Positions 6,346 through 15,434 of a stretch of DNA of 57,572 bases are shown piece by piece (position 1 is the first letter of the stretch; each line of letters starts with the position of its first letter). The DNA lies in contig DATHJB010000203.1 of NCBI GenBank assembly GCA_035316325.1, positions 1 to 57,572 on the forward strand. Direction: 5' to 3'. The DNA is from Acidimicrobiales bacterium (lineage in GTDB: Bacteria > Actinomycetota > Acidimicrobiia > Acidimicrobiales > VFJN01). The notes under the pieces are model-generated. The model searched no databases. It was not told the DNA's origin and was given only the letters and a program-made list of their open reading frames with translations. The position numbers were made by a program, and so were the translations under genes.

Positions 6346-7943
6346 TAGTAACTGGCACCTTCCAGCACGTGTTTGGTCAGCTCGACGGGGACCGCGACCG
6401 GGTAGTGGCCGGTGAAGCAGGCGTCGCAGAAGTCGGTGCCCGGGGAACCCGTGGCGGCGACCAGCCGGGGGAGGTCGAGGTAGGCCAGCGAGTCGACGTC
6501 GAGGTACTCCTGGATCTCCTCGACCGACTTGTTGTTGGCCAGCAGCTCGTTGCGGTCGCCGGTGTCGATGCCGTAGAAGCACGACCAGGCGACCGGAGGC
6601 GACGTGATGCGCAGGTGGACCTCCCGGGCCCCGGCCTCGCGCAGCATCCTGGTGAGCTGGCGCTGGGTGGTGCCCCGCACGATCGAGTCGTCGACCACCA
6701 CCAGCCGCTTGCCGTCGATGTTCTCGCGCAGCGGGTTGAGCTTCATCCGCACCGCCTGTGCCCGCTTCTCCTGGCTGGGGGCGATGAAGCTACGGCCGAT
6801 GTAGCGGTTCTTCACCAGGCCCTGCCCCTGCATGATGCCGCTGTGCCGGGCGAAGCCCTCGGCCGCCGGGACGCCCGACTCGGGCACGCCGATCACCATG
6901 TCGGCGACCGCCGGGGCCTGTTCGGCGAGCTGCTCCCCCATGGCGACGCGGGCCTGGTGGACGCTGCGGTCGTAGAGCCGGCTGTCGGGCCGGGCGAAGT
7001 ACACGAACTCGAACAGGCACAGCTTCGGGTCGACCCGCTCGGGCGCGAACGGATGGAACGACCGCGGGCCCTCGGCGTCGATCACGACCATCTCACCCGG
7101 GTCGAGCTCCCGGTCGAACTTGGCGCCCACGATGTCGAGCGCCGGCGTCTCGGAGGCCAGGACCCAGCCGTCGTCCAGCCGTCCCAGCGCCAACGGCCGG
7201 AACCCCTGCGGGTCACGCACCCCGACGATGCTGTCCTGGTCCATCAGCACCAGCGAGAACGCACCCTCCAACCGGGGGAGCACGGACACCAGCGCCTGCT
7301 CCAACGCCCGCGGGCTGTGACCGTTGCCGTTCGACGACGGCGACCCGGCGACCCGGGCCAGCTCGTGGGCGACCAGCTCGGCGATCAGGTCGCTGTCGGA
7401 CGTGACGGTGCCGGGCAGCATCCCCGCCGCCTCGGCCAGGGCCGCGGTGTTCACGAGGTTGCCGTTGTGGCCGAGGGCGAACTCGTCGTCGCCGACCGGC
7501 CGGTACGAGGGCTGGGCGTTGCGCCAGGTGCTCGAGCCGGTGGTGGAGTAGCGGGTGTGGCCGATGGCCAGGTCGCCGGACAGGCCAGCCAGGGTCCGCT
7601 CGTCGAACACGCTGGCCACGAGGCCCTGGTCCTTCACCACGGTGATGGTGTCGCGGTCGCTGACCGCCATGCCCGCAGCCTCTTGGCCACGGTGTTGGAG
7701 GGCGAAGAGCCCCAGGTAGGTGAGTTGCGCCACGGGTTGCCCCGGGCCGTACACGGCGAAGACGCCGCAGGCTTCCTTGAGAACGTCCGCGGACAGGTCC
7801 GCCTCGTCTCGGCCCGATGTGCTGCGCTGCCGGGAGGCCTCGCTGCTGAGCAGGTGACCGGCCGCCAAATCTCCACGCGTGGGCTGCCGGAGCATCCTCT
7901 CCGCTCGGCCTCTCAGGGAGCCGTCGTCAGCCACGGGCCCCAT
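6345..7943 (-). CDS. purF: Amidophosphoribosyltransferase
   Basis: 532 residues. PurF makes phosphoribosylamine from PRPP and glutamine, the committed step of purine synthesis. The N-terminal nucleophile is the Cys of KEACGVFAVYG at residue 59, implying a 58-residue propeptide, far longer than the roughly 11 residues in Bacillus. Glutaminase motifs include GHTRYSTTG and GHNGNLVN. The C-terminal PRTase half carries RLVVVDDSIVRGTTQ, the PRPP loop. Cysteines in KLCLFEFVYF, SCFYGID and FCDACFTG fit the 4Fe-4S-type enzyme. ATG 7943 has a GAGG site five bases upstream; a start at Met17 would shorten the leader. The stop codon overlaps the purM start. Confidence 0.95.
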   Translation of the reverse strand: MGPVADDGSLRGRAERMLRQPTRGDLAAGHLLSSEASRQRSTSGRDEADLSADVLKEACGVFAVYGPGQPVAQLTYLGLFALQHRGQEAAGMAVSDRDTITVVKDQGLVASVFDERTLAGLSGDLAIGHTRYSTTGSSTWRNAQPSYRPVGDDEFALGHNGNLVNTAALAEAAGMLPGTVTSDSDLIAELVAHELARVAGSPSSNGNGHSPRALEQALVSVLPRLEGAFSLVLMDQDSIVGVRDPQGFRPLALGRLDDGWVLASETPALDIVGAKFDRELDPGEMVVIDAEGPRSFHPFAPERVDPKLCLFEFVYFARPDSRLYDRSVHQARVAMGEQLAEQAPAVADMVIGVPESGVPAAEGFARHSGIMQGQGLVKNRYIGRSFIAPSQEKRAQAVRMKLNPLRENIDGKRLVVVDDSIVRGTTQRQLTRMLREAGAREVHLRITSPPVAWSCFYGIDTGDRNELLANNKSVEEIQEYLDVDSLAYLDLPRLVAATGSPGTDFCDACFTGHYPVAVPVELTKHVLEGASY

Positions 7944-8036
7944 TCTGCCTCGCTGCGCGCGCTCCGCGGCGAACTACCGGTGTTCGTTCCAGCGTCCCAG
8001 CAGCGCCGGGCACGCACCACTACGCTCCACAGCCCG

Positions 8037-8540
8037 ATGGGGAACGTCGTCAGCGCCGTGCTCGACCGGGTCGACCGCATCATCGACCCACTGCCGCCCA
8101 CGTTGCAGAAGCTGTTGCGCTACTCGGTGGCCTCGGGCACCGGTGTGGTCTTCTACGCCGTGGTGCTGATCCTCACCAACGCGGTGATCGGCCTGGGCGA
8201 CATGACGTCGCACCTGATCTCGGTGACCGTCTCGTCGGTGCCGAACTACCTGGTCAACCGCTACTGGACCTGGAACCAGCAGGGCAAGAACCGGCTCTGG
8301 GGCGAGGTCGTGCCGTTCTGGACCATGGCCTTCCTGGCGTTCCTGCTGTCGCTGCTGTTCGTCAACTACGCCGAGGACCGGTGGGGCACCACGTTCGCCA
8401 TCCTCGCCGCCAACCTGAGCGCCTTCGGGGTGCTGTGGCTGGCCCGCTTCCTGGTGCTCGACAAGATCATGTGGAAAGTGGTCCACGAGCTGCACCCGGA
8501 GCTCGACGACGTCGAGGTCGAGATCGTCCGCGAGGGGTAA
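8037..8540 (+). CDS. GtrA-like membrane protein
   Basis: A 167-residue protein with four hydrophobic helices and the GtrA signature: LLRYSVASGTGVVFYAVVL in the first helix, SSVPNYLVNRYWTW after the second, and the last helix ending FLVLDKIMW. GtrA-family proteins help move polyprenyl-phosphate-linked sugars across the membrane for cell-wall or surface glycan modification. The C-terminal tail is cytoplasmic and acidic. The gene sits on the opposite strand between purF and purL, divergent from purF (93 bp) and convergent with purL (22 bp). A TACGCT box lies ten bases before the ATG and there is no ribosome site, so the leader is at most a few bases. Confidence 0.8.
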   Translation: MGNVVSAVLDRVDRIIDPLPPTLQKLLRYSVASGTGVVFYAVVLILTNAVIGLGDMTSHLISVTVSSVPNYLVNRYWTWNQQGKNRLWGEVVPFWTMAFLAFLLSLLFVNYAEDRWGTTFAILAANLSAFGVLWLARFLVLDKIMWKVVHELHPELDDVEVEIVREG

Positions 8541-8562
8541 CCACTCGGCGTACAGAGAGCCG

Positions 8563-10797
8563 TCAGCCTTGGGTGGTGCCCTGGCCCAGGAGGTCGGGGA
8601 GGCGGCGGCGCCACGAGCGGACCGCCTCCGCCAGCGGCACGTCGACCAGGCGGCCGATGGCGATGTGGCTGCCCCCGGCCTTGCCGAGCACGGTGACGGG
8701 GACGCCTGCCGCCGAGCACCGGGCCTCGACCGCACCGGCATCGGCCGCGTCGACGCACAGCACGAAGCGGCTGGGCGACTCGCCGAACAGCCAGCGGTGG
8801 TCGGCACCGTCCGGCGGCTGGACCTCGACGCCGACGCCCGACGCGATCGCCATCTCGGCCAGCGCCGCACCCACGCCGTCGGCCCCGTCGCGCACGCCGA
8901 GCAGCAGCCCGTCGGCGACCAGGCCGCGGACCACCTCGCACAGCACCCGATGGGCCACCAGGTCGAGCGCCGGCGGCGCGCCCCGACGATGGCCCCGGGC
9001 CCAGGCCCAGGCCGAGCCCGACAGCGCCGGCTCGCCTCCGCCCACCAGCATCAGCGTGCCGCCCTCCGCCAGCGACGCACCCGGCGGAGCGACGTCGAGG
9101 CTCTCGATCAGGCCCACCGCGGCGACGATCGGCGTGGGGTCGATGTCGCGGCCCCGGCTCTCGTTGTAGAGGCTCACGTTGCCGCCGACGACCGGCAGCG
9201 CCAGCTCCCGGCACGCCTCGGCCATGCCGTCGATCGCCTCCGACAGCTGCCACATCACCTCGGGGTGCTCGGGGTTGCCGAAGTTGAGGCAGTTCACGAG
9301 CCCCAGCGGGCGGGCCCCGACACAGGCCAGGTTGGCGACCGCCTCGGCGACGACGAGCGCCGAGCCCTGCCGCGGGTCGAGCGCGCACCAGCGGTGGTTC
9401 CCGTCGGTGGTGACGGCCAGGCCCCGGCCGGTGTCGACCCCGGTGGTGGGGTGCTTCAGCCGCAGCACCGCGGCGTCGGCCCCCGGCCCGGCGACGGTGT
9501 TGAGGAACAGCTGGTGGTCGTACTGCGACCAGATCCAGGAGGTGTCGTACACGAGGTCGAGCAGCTCGGCTGCCGCGTCCACCGGCGCACCCAGCGCCGC
9601 GTCGGCCACGTCGGCCAGCGACTCGGCCCGGTCCGCCGGCTCCCGGCGGGGACGGTCGAGCAGCGGGGCGTCCTCGTGCAGGGTGGCGGCCGGCACGTCG
9701 GCCAGCACCTCGCCGTCGACCCGGTCGAGGATCCGCAGCGCGCCGCCCGAAGCGACGGTGCCGATGACGGCCGCCGTGACCTCCCACCGCTCGCACACGG
9801 CGAGGAAGGCGTCGAGGTGGCGCGGCTCGACGATCGCCAGCATCCGCTCCTGGCTCTCGCTGGTCATCACCTCGAAGGGCTCCATGCCCTCTTCACGGCG
9901 GGGCACCTCGGAGAGGTACACGTCCATGCCGACGCCGCCCCGGCTGGCGGTCTCGCTGGTGGCACAGGTGATGCCGGCACCGCCCAGGTCCTGGATGCCG
10001 ACCACGTAGCCGGCGTCGAGCAGCTCGAGGCACGCCTCGATGAGCCGCTTCTCCTCGAACGGATCGCCCACCTGCACGCTGGGGCGCTTGGCGGCGTCGG
10101 CCTCGTCGTCGGAGAAGCCGGCCGACGCCAGCACCGACACGCCACCGATGCCGTCACGCCCCGTGGTCGACCCGAACAGCACCGCCAGGTTGCCCACGCC
10201 CGACGCCTGGCCCAGCACCAGCCGCTCCTGCGGGAGCACCCCGAGGCAGAACACGTTGACGAGCGGGTTGTCCTGGTAGGTCTCGTCGAAGACGACCTCG
10301 CCGCCGATCGTCGGCACGCCCACCGAGTTGCCGTAGCCGCTGATGCCCGACACGACGCCCTCGGCGATCCAGCGGCTGCGGGCGTCGTCGAGCGGCCCGA
10401 ACCGCAGCGGGTCCATCAATGCGATGGGCCGCGCCCCCATGGTGAAGACGTCGCGCAGGATGCCGCCGATGCCCGTGGCCGCGCCCTGATAGGGCTCGAT
10501 GGCGGACGGATGGTTGTGGCTCTCGATCCGAAATGCGACCGCGATCCCGTCGCCGACATCCACCACTCCGGCGTTCTCACCGGGGCCGACGAGCACGTCG
10601 CGACCCTCGGTCGGGAGGCGCCGCAGGTGCAACCGGCTCGACTTGTAGGAGCAGTGCTCCGACCACATCACGGCGTACATGGCCAGCTCGAGGTGGTTGG
10701 GCGCCCGGCCCAGGAGACGTTCGATGGCGGCGGCTTCGTCGTCGGTCAATCCGAGTGCCCGGTGGATCACCTCGGACTTCGTCTCAGGCGTGGTCAC
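8563..10797 (-). CDS. purL: Phosphoribosylformylglycinamidine synthase subunit PurL
   Basis: 744 residues, the small-type PurL that works with PurS and PurQ. It converts FGAR, ATP and glutamine-derived ammonia to FGAM. Family motifs include [16 protein letters not shown] near residues 44-59, [15 protein letters not shown], the [20 protein letters not shown] block near 93-113, [14 protein letters not shown], and a second-half ATP site [18 protein letters not shown]. The ORF starts at GTG 10797, seven bases after TACCCT, so the mRNA is probably leaderless and purL has its own promoter, apart from purQ, from which it is separated by a plus-strand gene. Confidence 0.95.
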   Translation of the reverse strand: MTTPETKSEVIHRALGLTDDEAAAIERLLGRAPNHLELAMYAVMWSEHCSYKSSRLHLRRLPTEGRDVLVGPGENAGVVDVGDGIAVAFRIESHNHPSAIEPYQGAATGIGGILRDVFTMGARPIALMDPLRFGPLDDARSRWIAEGVVSGISGYGNSVGVPTIGGEVVFDETYQDNPLVNVFCLGVLPQERLVLGQASGVGNLAVLFGSTTGRDGIGGVSVLASAGFSDDEADAAKRPSVQVGDPFEEKRLIEACLELLDAGYVVGIQDLGGAGITCATSETASRGGVGMDVYLSEVPRREEGMEPFEVMTSESQERMLAIVEPRHLDAFLAVCERWEVTAAVIGTVASGGALRILDRVDGEVLADVPAATLHEDAPLLDRPRREPADRAESLADVADAALGAPVDAAAELLDLVYDTSWIWSQYDHQLFLNTVAGPGADAAVLRLKHPTTGVDTGRGLAVTTDGNHRWCALDPRQGSALVVAEAVANLACVGARPLGLVNCLNFGNPEHPEVMWQLSEAIDGMAEACRELALPVVGGNVSLYNESRGRDIDPTPIVAAVGLIESLDVAPPGASLAEGGTLMLVGGGEPALSGSAWAWARGHRRGAPPALDLVAHRVLCEVVRGLVADGLLLGVRDGADGVGAALAEMAIASGVGVEVQPPDGADHRWLFGESPSRFVLCVDAADAGAVEARCSAAGVPVTVLGKAGGSHIAIGRLVDVPLAEAVRSWRRRLPDLLGQGTTQG

Positions 10798-10804
10798 CTG
10801 CCTC

Positions 10805-10810
10805 AGGGTA
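10805..10810 (-). promoter_or_regulatory. -10 box of a leaderless purL promoter
   Basis: TACCCT (minus strand) ends seven bases before the GTG of purL. No ribosome-binding sequence lies between them. Confidence 0.5.
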
Positions 10811-10872
10811 GGTCATGGGAGCCCTGGCGCAGAGTTTTCGGAGCGAAATACGCGACGGTTGCAAAATCGAAA

Positions 10873-10878
10873 TATGCT
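10873..10878 (+). promoter_or_regulatory. -10 box of a leaderless promoter for the 10886 gene
   Basis: TATGCT lies in an AT-rich patch and ends seven bases before the ATG at 10886. The start codon itself is the likely first transcribed base. Confidence 0.5.
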
Positions 10879-10885
10879 AAGTGTC

Positions 10886-11302
10886 ATGCCTGATTCAGCA
10901 CACAAGCGCACCCCGATGAGTGATGAGCACAAAGCCGCACTTGCCGAAGGTCGCGACCAGGGCCGGGCTGTTCGACGCTATCTGGAGGCGCTGGAAGCGC
11001 ATCGCCCCCGCCGCGGGCGCAAGCGCACGCCTGACTCGATGAAGAAGCGACTCGCTGCCGTCGAGAACGCGCTCCTCACCGCCGACCCGTTGAAGCGATT
11101 GCACCTCATCCAGGAACGGCTCGATCTGCAGGCGGCGCTGGAGACCAGCGACGCCAAGGTCGATCTCGACTCGCTCGAGAAGGAATTCATCGCCGCCGCC
11201 GCGCCATATAGCACCCGGAAGGGCATCTCCTACTCGGCATGGCGTGAGCTGGGCGTTCCCAGCCCCGTGCTCACCAAGGCCGGGATCAGCCGCGGCGCCT
11301 AG
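10886..11302 (+). CDS. Conserved hypothetical protein, possibly nucleic-acid binding
   Basis: 138 residues, highly charged and helical, with no cysteines and no membrane segment. It opens with [21 protein letters not shown], followed by a basic linker ([12 protein letters not shown]), a coiled-coil-like pair ([11 protein letters not shown] and [15 protein letters not shown]), and a C-terminal helix-turn-helix-like end with [18 protein letters not shown]. That last motif is reminiscent of the DNA-facing C-terminal helices of some small actinobacterial regulators, but I cannot name a family. ATG 10886 was chosen over longer in-frame starts because of the -10 box seven bases upstream. It lies between purL and purQ on the opposite strand; its last 4 bp overlap the purQ 3' end. 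Confidence 0.7.
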   Translation: MPDSAHKRTPMSDEHKAALAEGRDQGRAVRRYLEALEAHRPRRGRKRTPDSMKKRLAAVENALLTADPLKRLHLIQERLDLQAALETSDAKVDLDSLEKEFIAAAAPYSTRKGISYSAWRELGVPSPVLTKAGISRGA

Positions 11303-11991
11303 GGAGCTGCCGGAACGGCCTGACCGGCGGTCGCGGTCGCCAGCAGGGACCGCAGCAACGGCACTCCGTCGGTGGAACCCAACAGCGGATGTGAGGCCCG
11401 CTCCGGGTGCGGCATCAGGCCCACCACGTTGCGAGCGGCCGAGCAGATTCCGGCAATGTCGTCGATCGACCCGTTGGGATTGTCCACATACCGGAAGATC
11501 ACGCGGTCGTCACCCTGCAGTTCGGCCAGCGTCTCCGGTGAGCAGGTGTAATTCCCCTCGAAATGGTTGATGGGGATGCTCAGGACTGTGCCTGAATCGA
11601 CGCTCGATGTGAGCGGAGTCGCACCGGCTTCGACCCGCAGCGAGGCGGTAGTACAGAGGAATTTGAGGCCCTGATTCTTCCGCAAGGCCCCCGGAAGCAG
11701 GCCCGCTTCACAGAGAACCTGGAACCCGTTGCAGATCCCCACGACGGGACCACCGGCGGCGGCGAACTCGCCCACCGCCTGCATCACCGGCGAGAACCGG
11801 GCGATCGCCCCGGGACGCAGGTAGTCGCCGTGGGCGAAGCCGCCCGGCAGGACGACCGCGTCGACGTCGCCGAGCGACGCGTCGCCGTGCCACAGCAGGC
11901 GACCCTCGCCGCCGAGGTGGCGGGCCGCCTCGACCACGTCGAGCTCGCAGTTGGAGCCCGGGAAGACGACGACGCCGATCGTCGCGGTCAT
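11299..11991 (-). CDS. purQ: Phosphoribosylformylglycinamidine synthase, glutaminase subunit PurQ
   Basis: 230 residues, a class I glutamine amidotransferase that feeds ammonia to PurL. The start reads [19 protein letters not shown], the oxyanion region is [19 protein letters not shown], the nucleophile Cys is in [17 protein letters not shown], and the His-Glu pair is in [11 protein letters not shown] near the C-terminus. The ATG overlaps the purS stop codon (ATGA), so subunits S and Q are translationally coupled. The final bases overlap the convergent 10886 gene by 4 bp. Confidence 0.95.
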   Translation of the reverse strand: MTATIGVVVFPGSNCELDVVEAARHLGGEGRLLWHGDASLGDVDAVVLPGGFAHGDYLRPGAIARFSPVMQAVGEFAAAGGPVVGICNGFQVLCEAGLLPGALRKNQGLKFLCTTASLRVEAGATPLTSSVDSGTVLSIPINHFEGNYTCSPETLAELQGDDRVIFRYVDNPNGSIDDIAGICSAARNVVGLMPHPERASHPLLGSTDGVPLLRSLLATATAGQAVPAAP

Positions 11992-12260
11992 CCGGGCACC
12001 GCCGCGCCGTCGAGCGCCTGCACCGAGAACTCGACGTCCTCGATGACGGGGTTGGTGAGGAAGCGCTGGCACATGTCGTCGACCTCCGCCCGGGCGGCGT
12101 CGGCGTCGGTGGCCTCGACCGTGAAGCGGAACACCTTGCCGACCCGCACGCCCGACACGCCGCTGAAGCCGAGCGCCGGCAGCGACCGTTCGATGGTCGC
12201 GCCCTCCGGATCGGCGACGCCGGCACGGGGACGGGTTTCGACCATGACCGAGAAATCCAT
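11988..12260 (-). CDS. purS: Phosphoribosylformylglycinamidine synthase subunit PurS
   Basis: 90 residues, the small bridging subunit of the PurLQS complex. Recognisable features are [39 protein letters not shown] and the closing [20 protein letters not shown] 12260 gives the standard length. Upstream in-frame codons (proline-rich) precede the promoter and are not expected to be translated. A TACTCT box ends seven bases before this ATG, so purS-purQ may have an internal leaderless promoter besides any read-through from purC, which ends 69 bp upstream. Confidence 0.92.
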   Translation of the reverse strand: MDFSVMVETRPRAGVADPEGATIERSLPALGFSGVSGVRVGKVFRFTVEATDADAARAEVDDMCQRFLTNPVIEDVEFSVQALDGAAVPG

Positions 12261-12267
12261 GCTCCGA

Positions 12268-12273
12268 AGAGTA
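12268..12273 (-). promoter_or_regulatory. -10 box of a possible leaderless purS promoter
   Basis: TACTCT (minus strand) ends seven bases before the purS ATG. A GGAG lies only one base from the start, too close to work as a ribosome site. Confidence 0.45.
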
Positions 12274-12329
12274 ATTGCCTCGGCGGACGCCGAGACCGAT
12301 GGGGGCGGCGGCGGGGTGGTTGGCACGGG

Positions 12330-13259
12330 CTACGCGCCGGTGGCGGTCGCGCCGGGCCAACCGGCGAACGACCGGCCGATGACCCGCTCGTACGCCTCGA
12401 CGTAGCGTGCGCTGGTCGCCTGCACCACGTCGTCGGGCAACGGCGGAGCCGGGGGCTTCTTGTCCCAGCTGAGCCGGTCGAGGAAGTCGCGCACCGGCTG
12501 CTTGTCGAACGACGGCGGGGTTCCACCCGGCGCGTAGCCGTCGACCGGCCAGAAGCGCGACGAGTCGGGCGTCAGCACCTCGTCGCACAGCACGAGGTCG
12601 CCGTCGACCAGGCCCAGCTCGAACTTGGTGTCGGCGATGATGATGCCGCGCTCCCGCGCCCAGGCCGCGCCCCGCCGGTACAGCTCGACGCTGACGTCGC
12701 GCACCTGCGCCGCCAGTTCGGCGCCACGGCCGGGCAGCTCCGCTTCGAGAACGTTGACCGCCTCGGGGAACGAGATGTTCACGTCGTGGCCCTCGACGGC
12801 CTTGGTCGACGGGGTGAACACCGGCTCGGGCAGCTGCTCGGACTCCTCCAGCCCCTCGGGCAGCCGCGTGCCGTGCATCGTGCCGGAGGCCCGGTACTCC
12901 CGCCAGGCCGAGCCCGACAGGTAGCCGCGCACGATGCACTCGATCGGCAGCATCACGGCGTTGCGGGTGAGCATGACGCGACCGTGCAGGTCCTCGCGGT
13001 CGGCGACCGCCCGCACCTCGGCCGGCAGGTCGTCCACCTCGGCGGACAGCAGGTGACCCTTCACGACGTCGGCCGTCTCGCCGAACCAGAACGCCGACAT
13101 CGCCGTGAGCACACGGCCCTTCTGCGGGATCGGCTCGTCCATCACCACGTCGAACGCCGACAGGCGGTCGCTGGTCACCATCAACAGTCGGTCGTCGTCG
13201 ACGCCGAAGATGTCGCGCACCTTGCCGGACTGCAGGTGCGGGAGCGGGAACTGGGACAT
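12330..13259 (-). CDS. purC: Phosphoribosylaminoimidazole-succinocarboxamide synthase
   Basis: 309 residues. SAICAR synthetase joins CAIR and aspartate using ATP. Motifs: [22 protein letters not shown] at the ATP-binding N-terminus, [32 protein letters not shown], then [12 protein letters not shown] and [12 protein letters not shown], which are the SAICAR signatures. ATG 13259 has a good ribosome site (AGAGGA with TCCCA spacer), in contrast to the leaderless genes around it. It follows purB by 67 bp; that gap contains degenerate 10-bp repeats of the form GNNGTCGNNN. Confidence 0.95.
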   Translation of the reverse strand: MSQFPLPHLQSGKVRDIFGVDDDRLLMVTSDRLSAFDVVMDEPIPQKGRVLTAMSAFWFGETADVVKGHLLSAEVDDLPAEVRAVADREDLHGRVMLTRNAVMLPIECIVRGYLSGSAWREYRASGTMHGTRLPEGLEESEQLPEPVFTPSTKAVEGHDVNISFPEAVNVLEAELPGRGAELAAQVRDVSVELYRRGAAWARERGIIIADTKFELGLVDGDLVLCDEVLTPDSSRFWPVDGYAPGGTPPSFDKQPVRDFLDRLSWDKKPPAPPLPDDVVQATSARYVEAYERVIGRSFAGWPGATATGA

Positions 13260-13326
13260 TGGGATCCTCTCGACGTGCGTCGTTGGAAGTCGGTAGGAGT
13301 CGTTCGGTGTCGGAGTCGGGTTCGGG

Positions 13327-14754
13327 TCAGAGGACGGGCTCGGGCCGGTAGGCGGCCGCGTCGGGATGGCGGGCGACGAGCCCGGCCACCTGGGCGCAGA
13401 AGGCCTCCACCTGCTGCGGGGCGGCACCCACGAAGCCCGCCCGGTCGGACAGCAGCGCCGCCAGGGCACCGCGGTCGAGGCCCAGCCGGGGGTCGCCGGC
13501 GAGCCGGTCGACCAGGTCGTTGTCGGCCGCACCCTCGCGCAGCGCCAGGGCCGCGGCGACGGCGTGCTCCTTGATCGCCTCGTGTGCCTGCTCGCGGCCG
13601 ACCCCTTGGCGCAGCGCCGCCACCAGCACCTTGGTGGTGGCGAGGAACGGCAGGTAGCGGGCCAGCTCCCGCTCGATCACCGCGGGGTAGGCGCCGAAGC
13701 CGGCGAGCACCGACAGGAACGTCTCGAACAGGCCGTCGGTCGCCAGGAACGCCCCGGGCAGCGCCACCCGACGGACCACCGAGCAGGACACGTCGCCCTC
13801 GTTCCACTGGTCGCCGGCCAGCTCGGACACCATCGACAGGTGCCCCCGGAGCACCACGGCCAGGCCGTTGACCCGCTCGCAGGAGCGGGTGTTCATCTTG
13901 TGCGGCATGGCGGAGCTGCCGACCTGGCCGGGTGCGAAGCCCTCGGTGACCAGCTCGTGGCCGGCCATCAGGCGGATGGTGGTGGCGAGCGACGACGGCC
14001 CGGCGACGGCCTGGACCAGCGCGGCGACCACGTCGAAGTCGAGCGACCGGGGATACACCTGGCCCACGTTGGTGAGCCGCCGGCCGAAGCCGAGGTGCCG
14101 CTGCACCGCTTCTTCGAGCTGCTCGACCTTGGCGGGGTCGCCGAGGAGGTCGACCTGGTCCTGCTGGGTGCCGACCGGGCCCTTGATGCCCCGCAGCGGG
14201 TAGCGGGCCAGCAGCTCGTCGACCCGGGCGTAGGACTGCAGCAGCTCCTCGCCGGCGTTGGCGAAGCGCTTGCCGAGGGTGGTCGCCTGGGCGGCGACGT
14301 TGTGGCTGCGACCGGCCATCACCTGTGCCGAGTGCTCGGCCGCCAGCTCGGCCAGCCGGGCCAGCGTGGTGACCATCCGGTCGCGCACCAGCTCCAGCGC
14401 CCGGCGGACCTGCAGCTGCTCGACGTTCTCGGTGAGGTCGCGCGACGTCATCCCGGCGTGGGCGTACTCGTGGCCCGCGAGCGACGAGAACTCCTCGAGC
14501 CGGGCCTTCACGTCGTGACGGGTCACCCGCTCGCGGGCGTCGATCGACGCCAGGTCGACCTTCTCGACGACCGCCCGGTAGTCGTCGATCACCGCGGCGG
14601 GGATGTCGACGCCGAGCTCACGCTGCGCGGCCATCACCGCGATCCACAGCTGCCGCTCCAGCACCACCTTGCGCTCGGGCGACCACAGCTCGACCATCGG
14701 CGTGCTCGCGTACCGAGCCGCCAAGACATCCGGTAAGGCGCGCGGACTGGTCAC
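13327..14754 (-). CDS. purB: Adenylosuccinate lyase
   Basis: 475 residues. PurB removes fumarate from SAICAR and from adenylosuccinate, so it acts in both the main pathway and the AMP branch. Signature elements: SLAGHEYAHAGMTSRDLTEN, AGRSHNVAAQATTLGKRFA, GPVGTQQDQVDLLGD and the fumarase-superfamily loop GSSAMPHKMNTRSCE with the catalytic serine. The start is GTG 14754, with GAGGA about ten bases upstream. The 180-bp gap to purE upstream is GC-rich and has no clear gene. Confidence 0.95.
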   Translation of the reverse strand: MTSPRALPDVLAARYASTPMVELWSPERKVVLERQLWIAVMAAQRELGVDIPAAVIDDYRAVVEKVDLASIDARERVTRHDVKARLEEFSSLAGHEYAHAGMTSRDLTENVEQLQVRRALELVRDRMVTTLARLAELAAEHSAQVMAGRSHNVAAQATTLGKRFANAGEELLQSYARVDELLARYPLRGIKGPVGTQQDQVDLLGDPAKVEQLEEAVQRHLGFGRRLTNVGQVYPRSLDFDVVAALVQAVAGPSSLATTIRLMAGHELVTEGFAPGQVGSSAMPHKMNTRSCERVNGLAVVLRGHLSMVSELAGDQWNEGDVSCSVVRRVALPGAFLATDGLFETFLSVLAGFGAYPAVIERELARYLPFLATTKVLVAALRQGVGREQAHEAIKEHAVAAALALREGAADNDLVDRLAGDPRLGLDRGALAALLSDRAGFVGAAPQQVEAFCAQVAGLVARHPDAAAYRPEPVL

Positions 14755-14934
14755 GTCTGCGAGTCCTCGGCGCTTCGCGGCCGAGAGGTCGAACCATGCG
14801 CGAGCTTCCCGCTCTCCGCGCCTACGGCGCCGGGCCGCTCGGGCTGCGCGCCTGTGCTCCCCGCTCCCGTGGCCGCTTGGGCCGGGGCCTCGCCTGTCGG
14901 CTCGGCTCGCAGTGCCGGCTTCACCGCCCCAGTC

Positions 14935-15396
14935 TCACTGAGGTGGCACCATTTCTGCGCGATGGTCGGCCAGCTGCTTGGCGAGGACCTCGTCGTCGAC
15001 GGCGAGGATCTGCACCGCCAGCAGCGCCGCGTTCATGGCGCCGTCGATCGCGACGGTGGCCACGGGGATGCCCTTCGGCATCTGCACGGTGGCGTACAGC
15101 GCGTCGACACCGTTGAGCGCCCCGCCCGACAGCGGCACGCCGATGACGGGGAGGGTCGTGTGCGCGGCGACCACTCCGGCCAGGTGGGCGGCCATCCCGG
15201 CGCCACAGATGAAGCCCGAGTAGCCCTGCTCGCGGGCGGTCGAGGCCAGCTCCGCCACCAGGGCGGGGCTGCGGTGGGCCGACATGACCCGCACGTCGGC
15301 GTCGATGCCGAAGCGGGCCAGCGTGTCGGCGGCCGGTGCCATCTTGTCCTTGTCGCTCGCCGAGCCCATGAGCACGGCGATCTTCCTGGTCGTCAC
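14935..15396 (-). CDS. purE: 5-(carboxyamino)imidazole ribonucleotide mutase
   Basis: 153 residues. It converts N5-CAIR to CAIR (class I) or carboxylates AIR directly (class II). Motifs: [15 protein letters not shown], in which the common GSDSDW is altered, [16 protein letters not shown] with the catalytic His, and [20 protein letters not shown]. The window contains no purK, and the GMAAHL form of the last motif occurs in both groups, so the class cannot be settled here. GTG 15396 is preceded by GGAGGG. It lies 38 bp downstream of purD. Confidence 0.93.
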   Translation of the reverse strand: MTTRKIAVLMGSASDKDKMAPAADTLARFGIDADVRVMSAHRSPALVAELASTAREQGYSGFICGAGMAAHLAGVVAAHTTLPVIGVPLSGGALNGVDALYATVQMPKGIPVATVAIDGAMNAALLAVQILAVDDEVLAKQLADHRAEMVPPQ

Positions 15397-15434
15397 TGAC
15401 TCAACCCTCCTCTAGGTGTATCGGTCTCGCAGCG

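Noticed and set aside
6369-8036. Plus-strand open frame across purF
   Set aside because: Frame shadow of purF. Only the part from 8037 encodes a real protein (GtrA-like).
8569-10893. 774-residue plus-strand frame across purL
   Set aside because: No start signal, no motif, and purL on the other strand is unambiguous.
14755-14934. Gene or structured RNA in the purB-purE gap
   Set aside because: GC-rich without a conserved frame, promoter or convincing fold. I see nothing definable.
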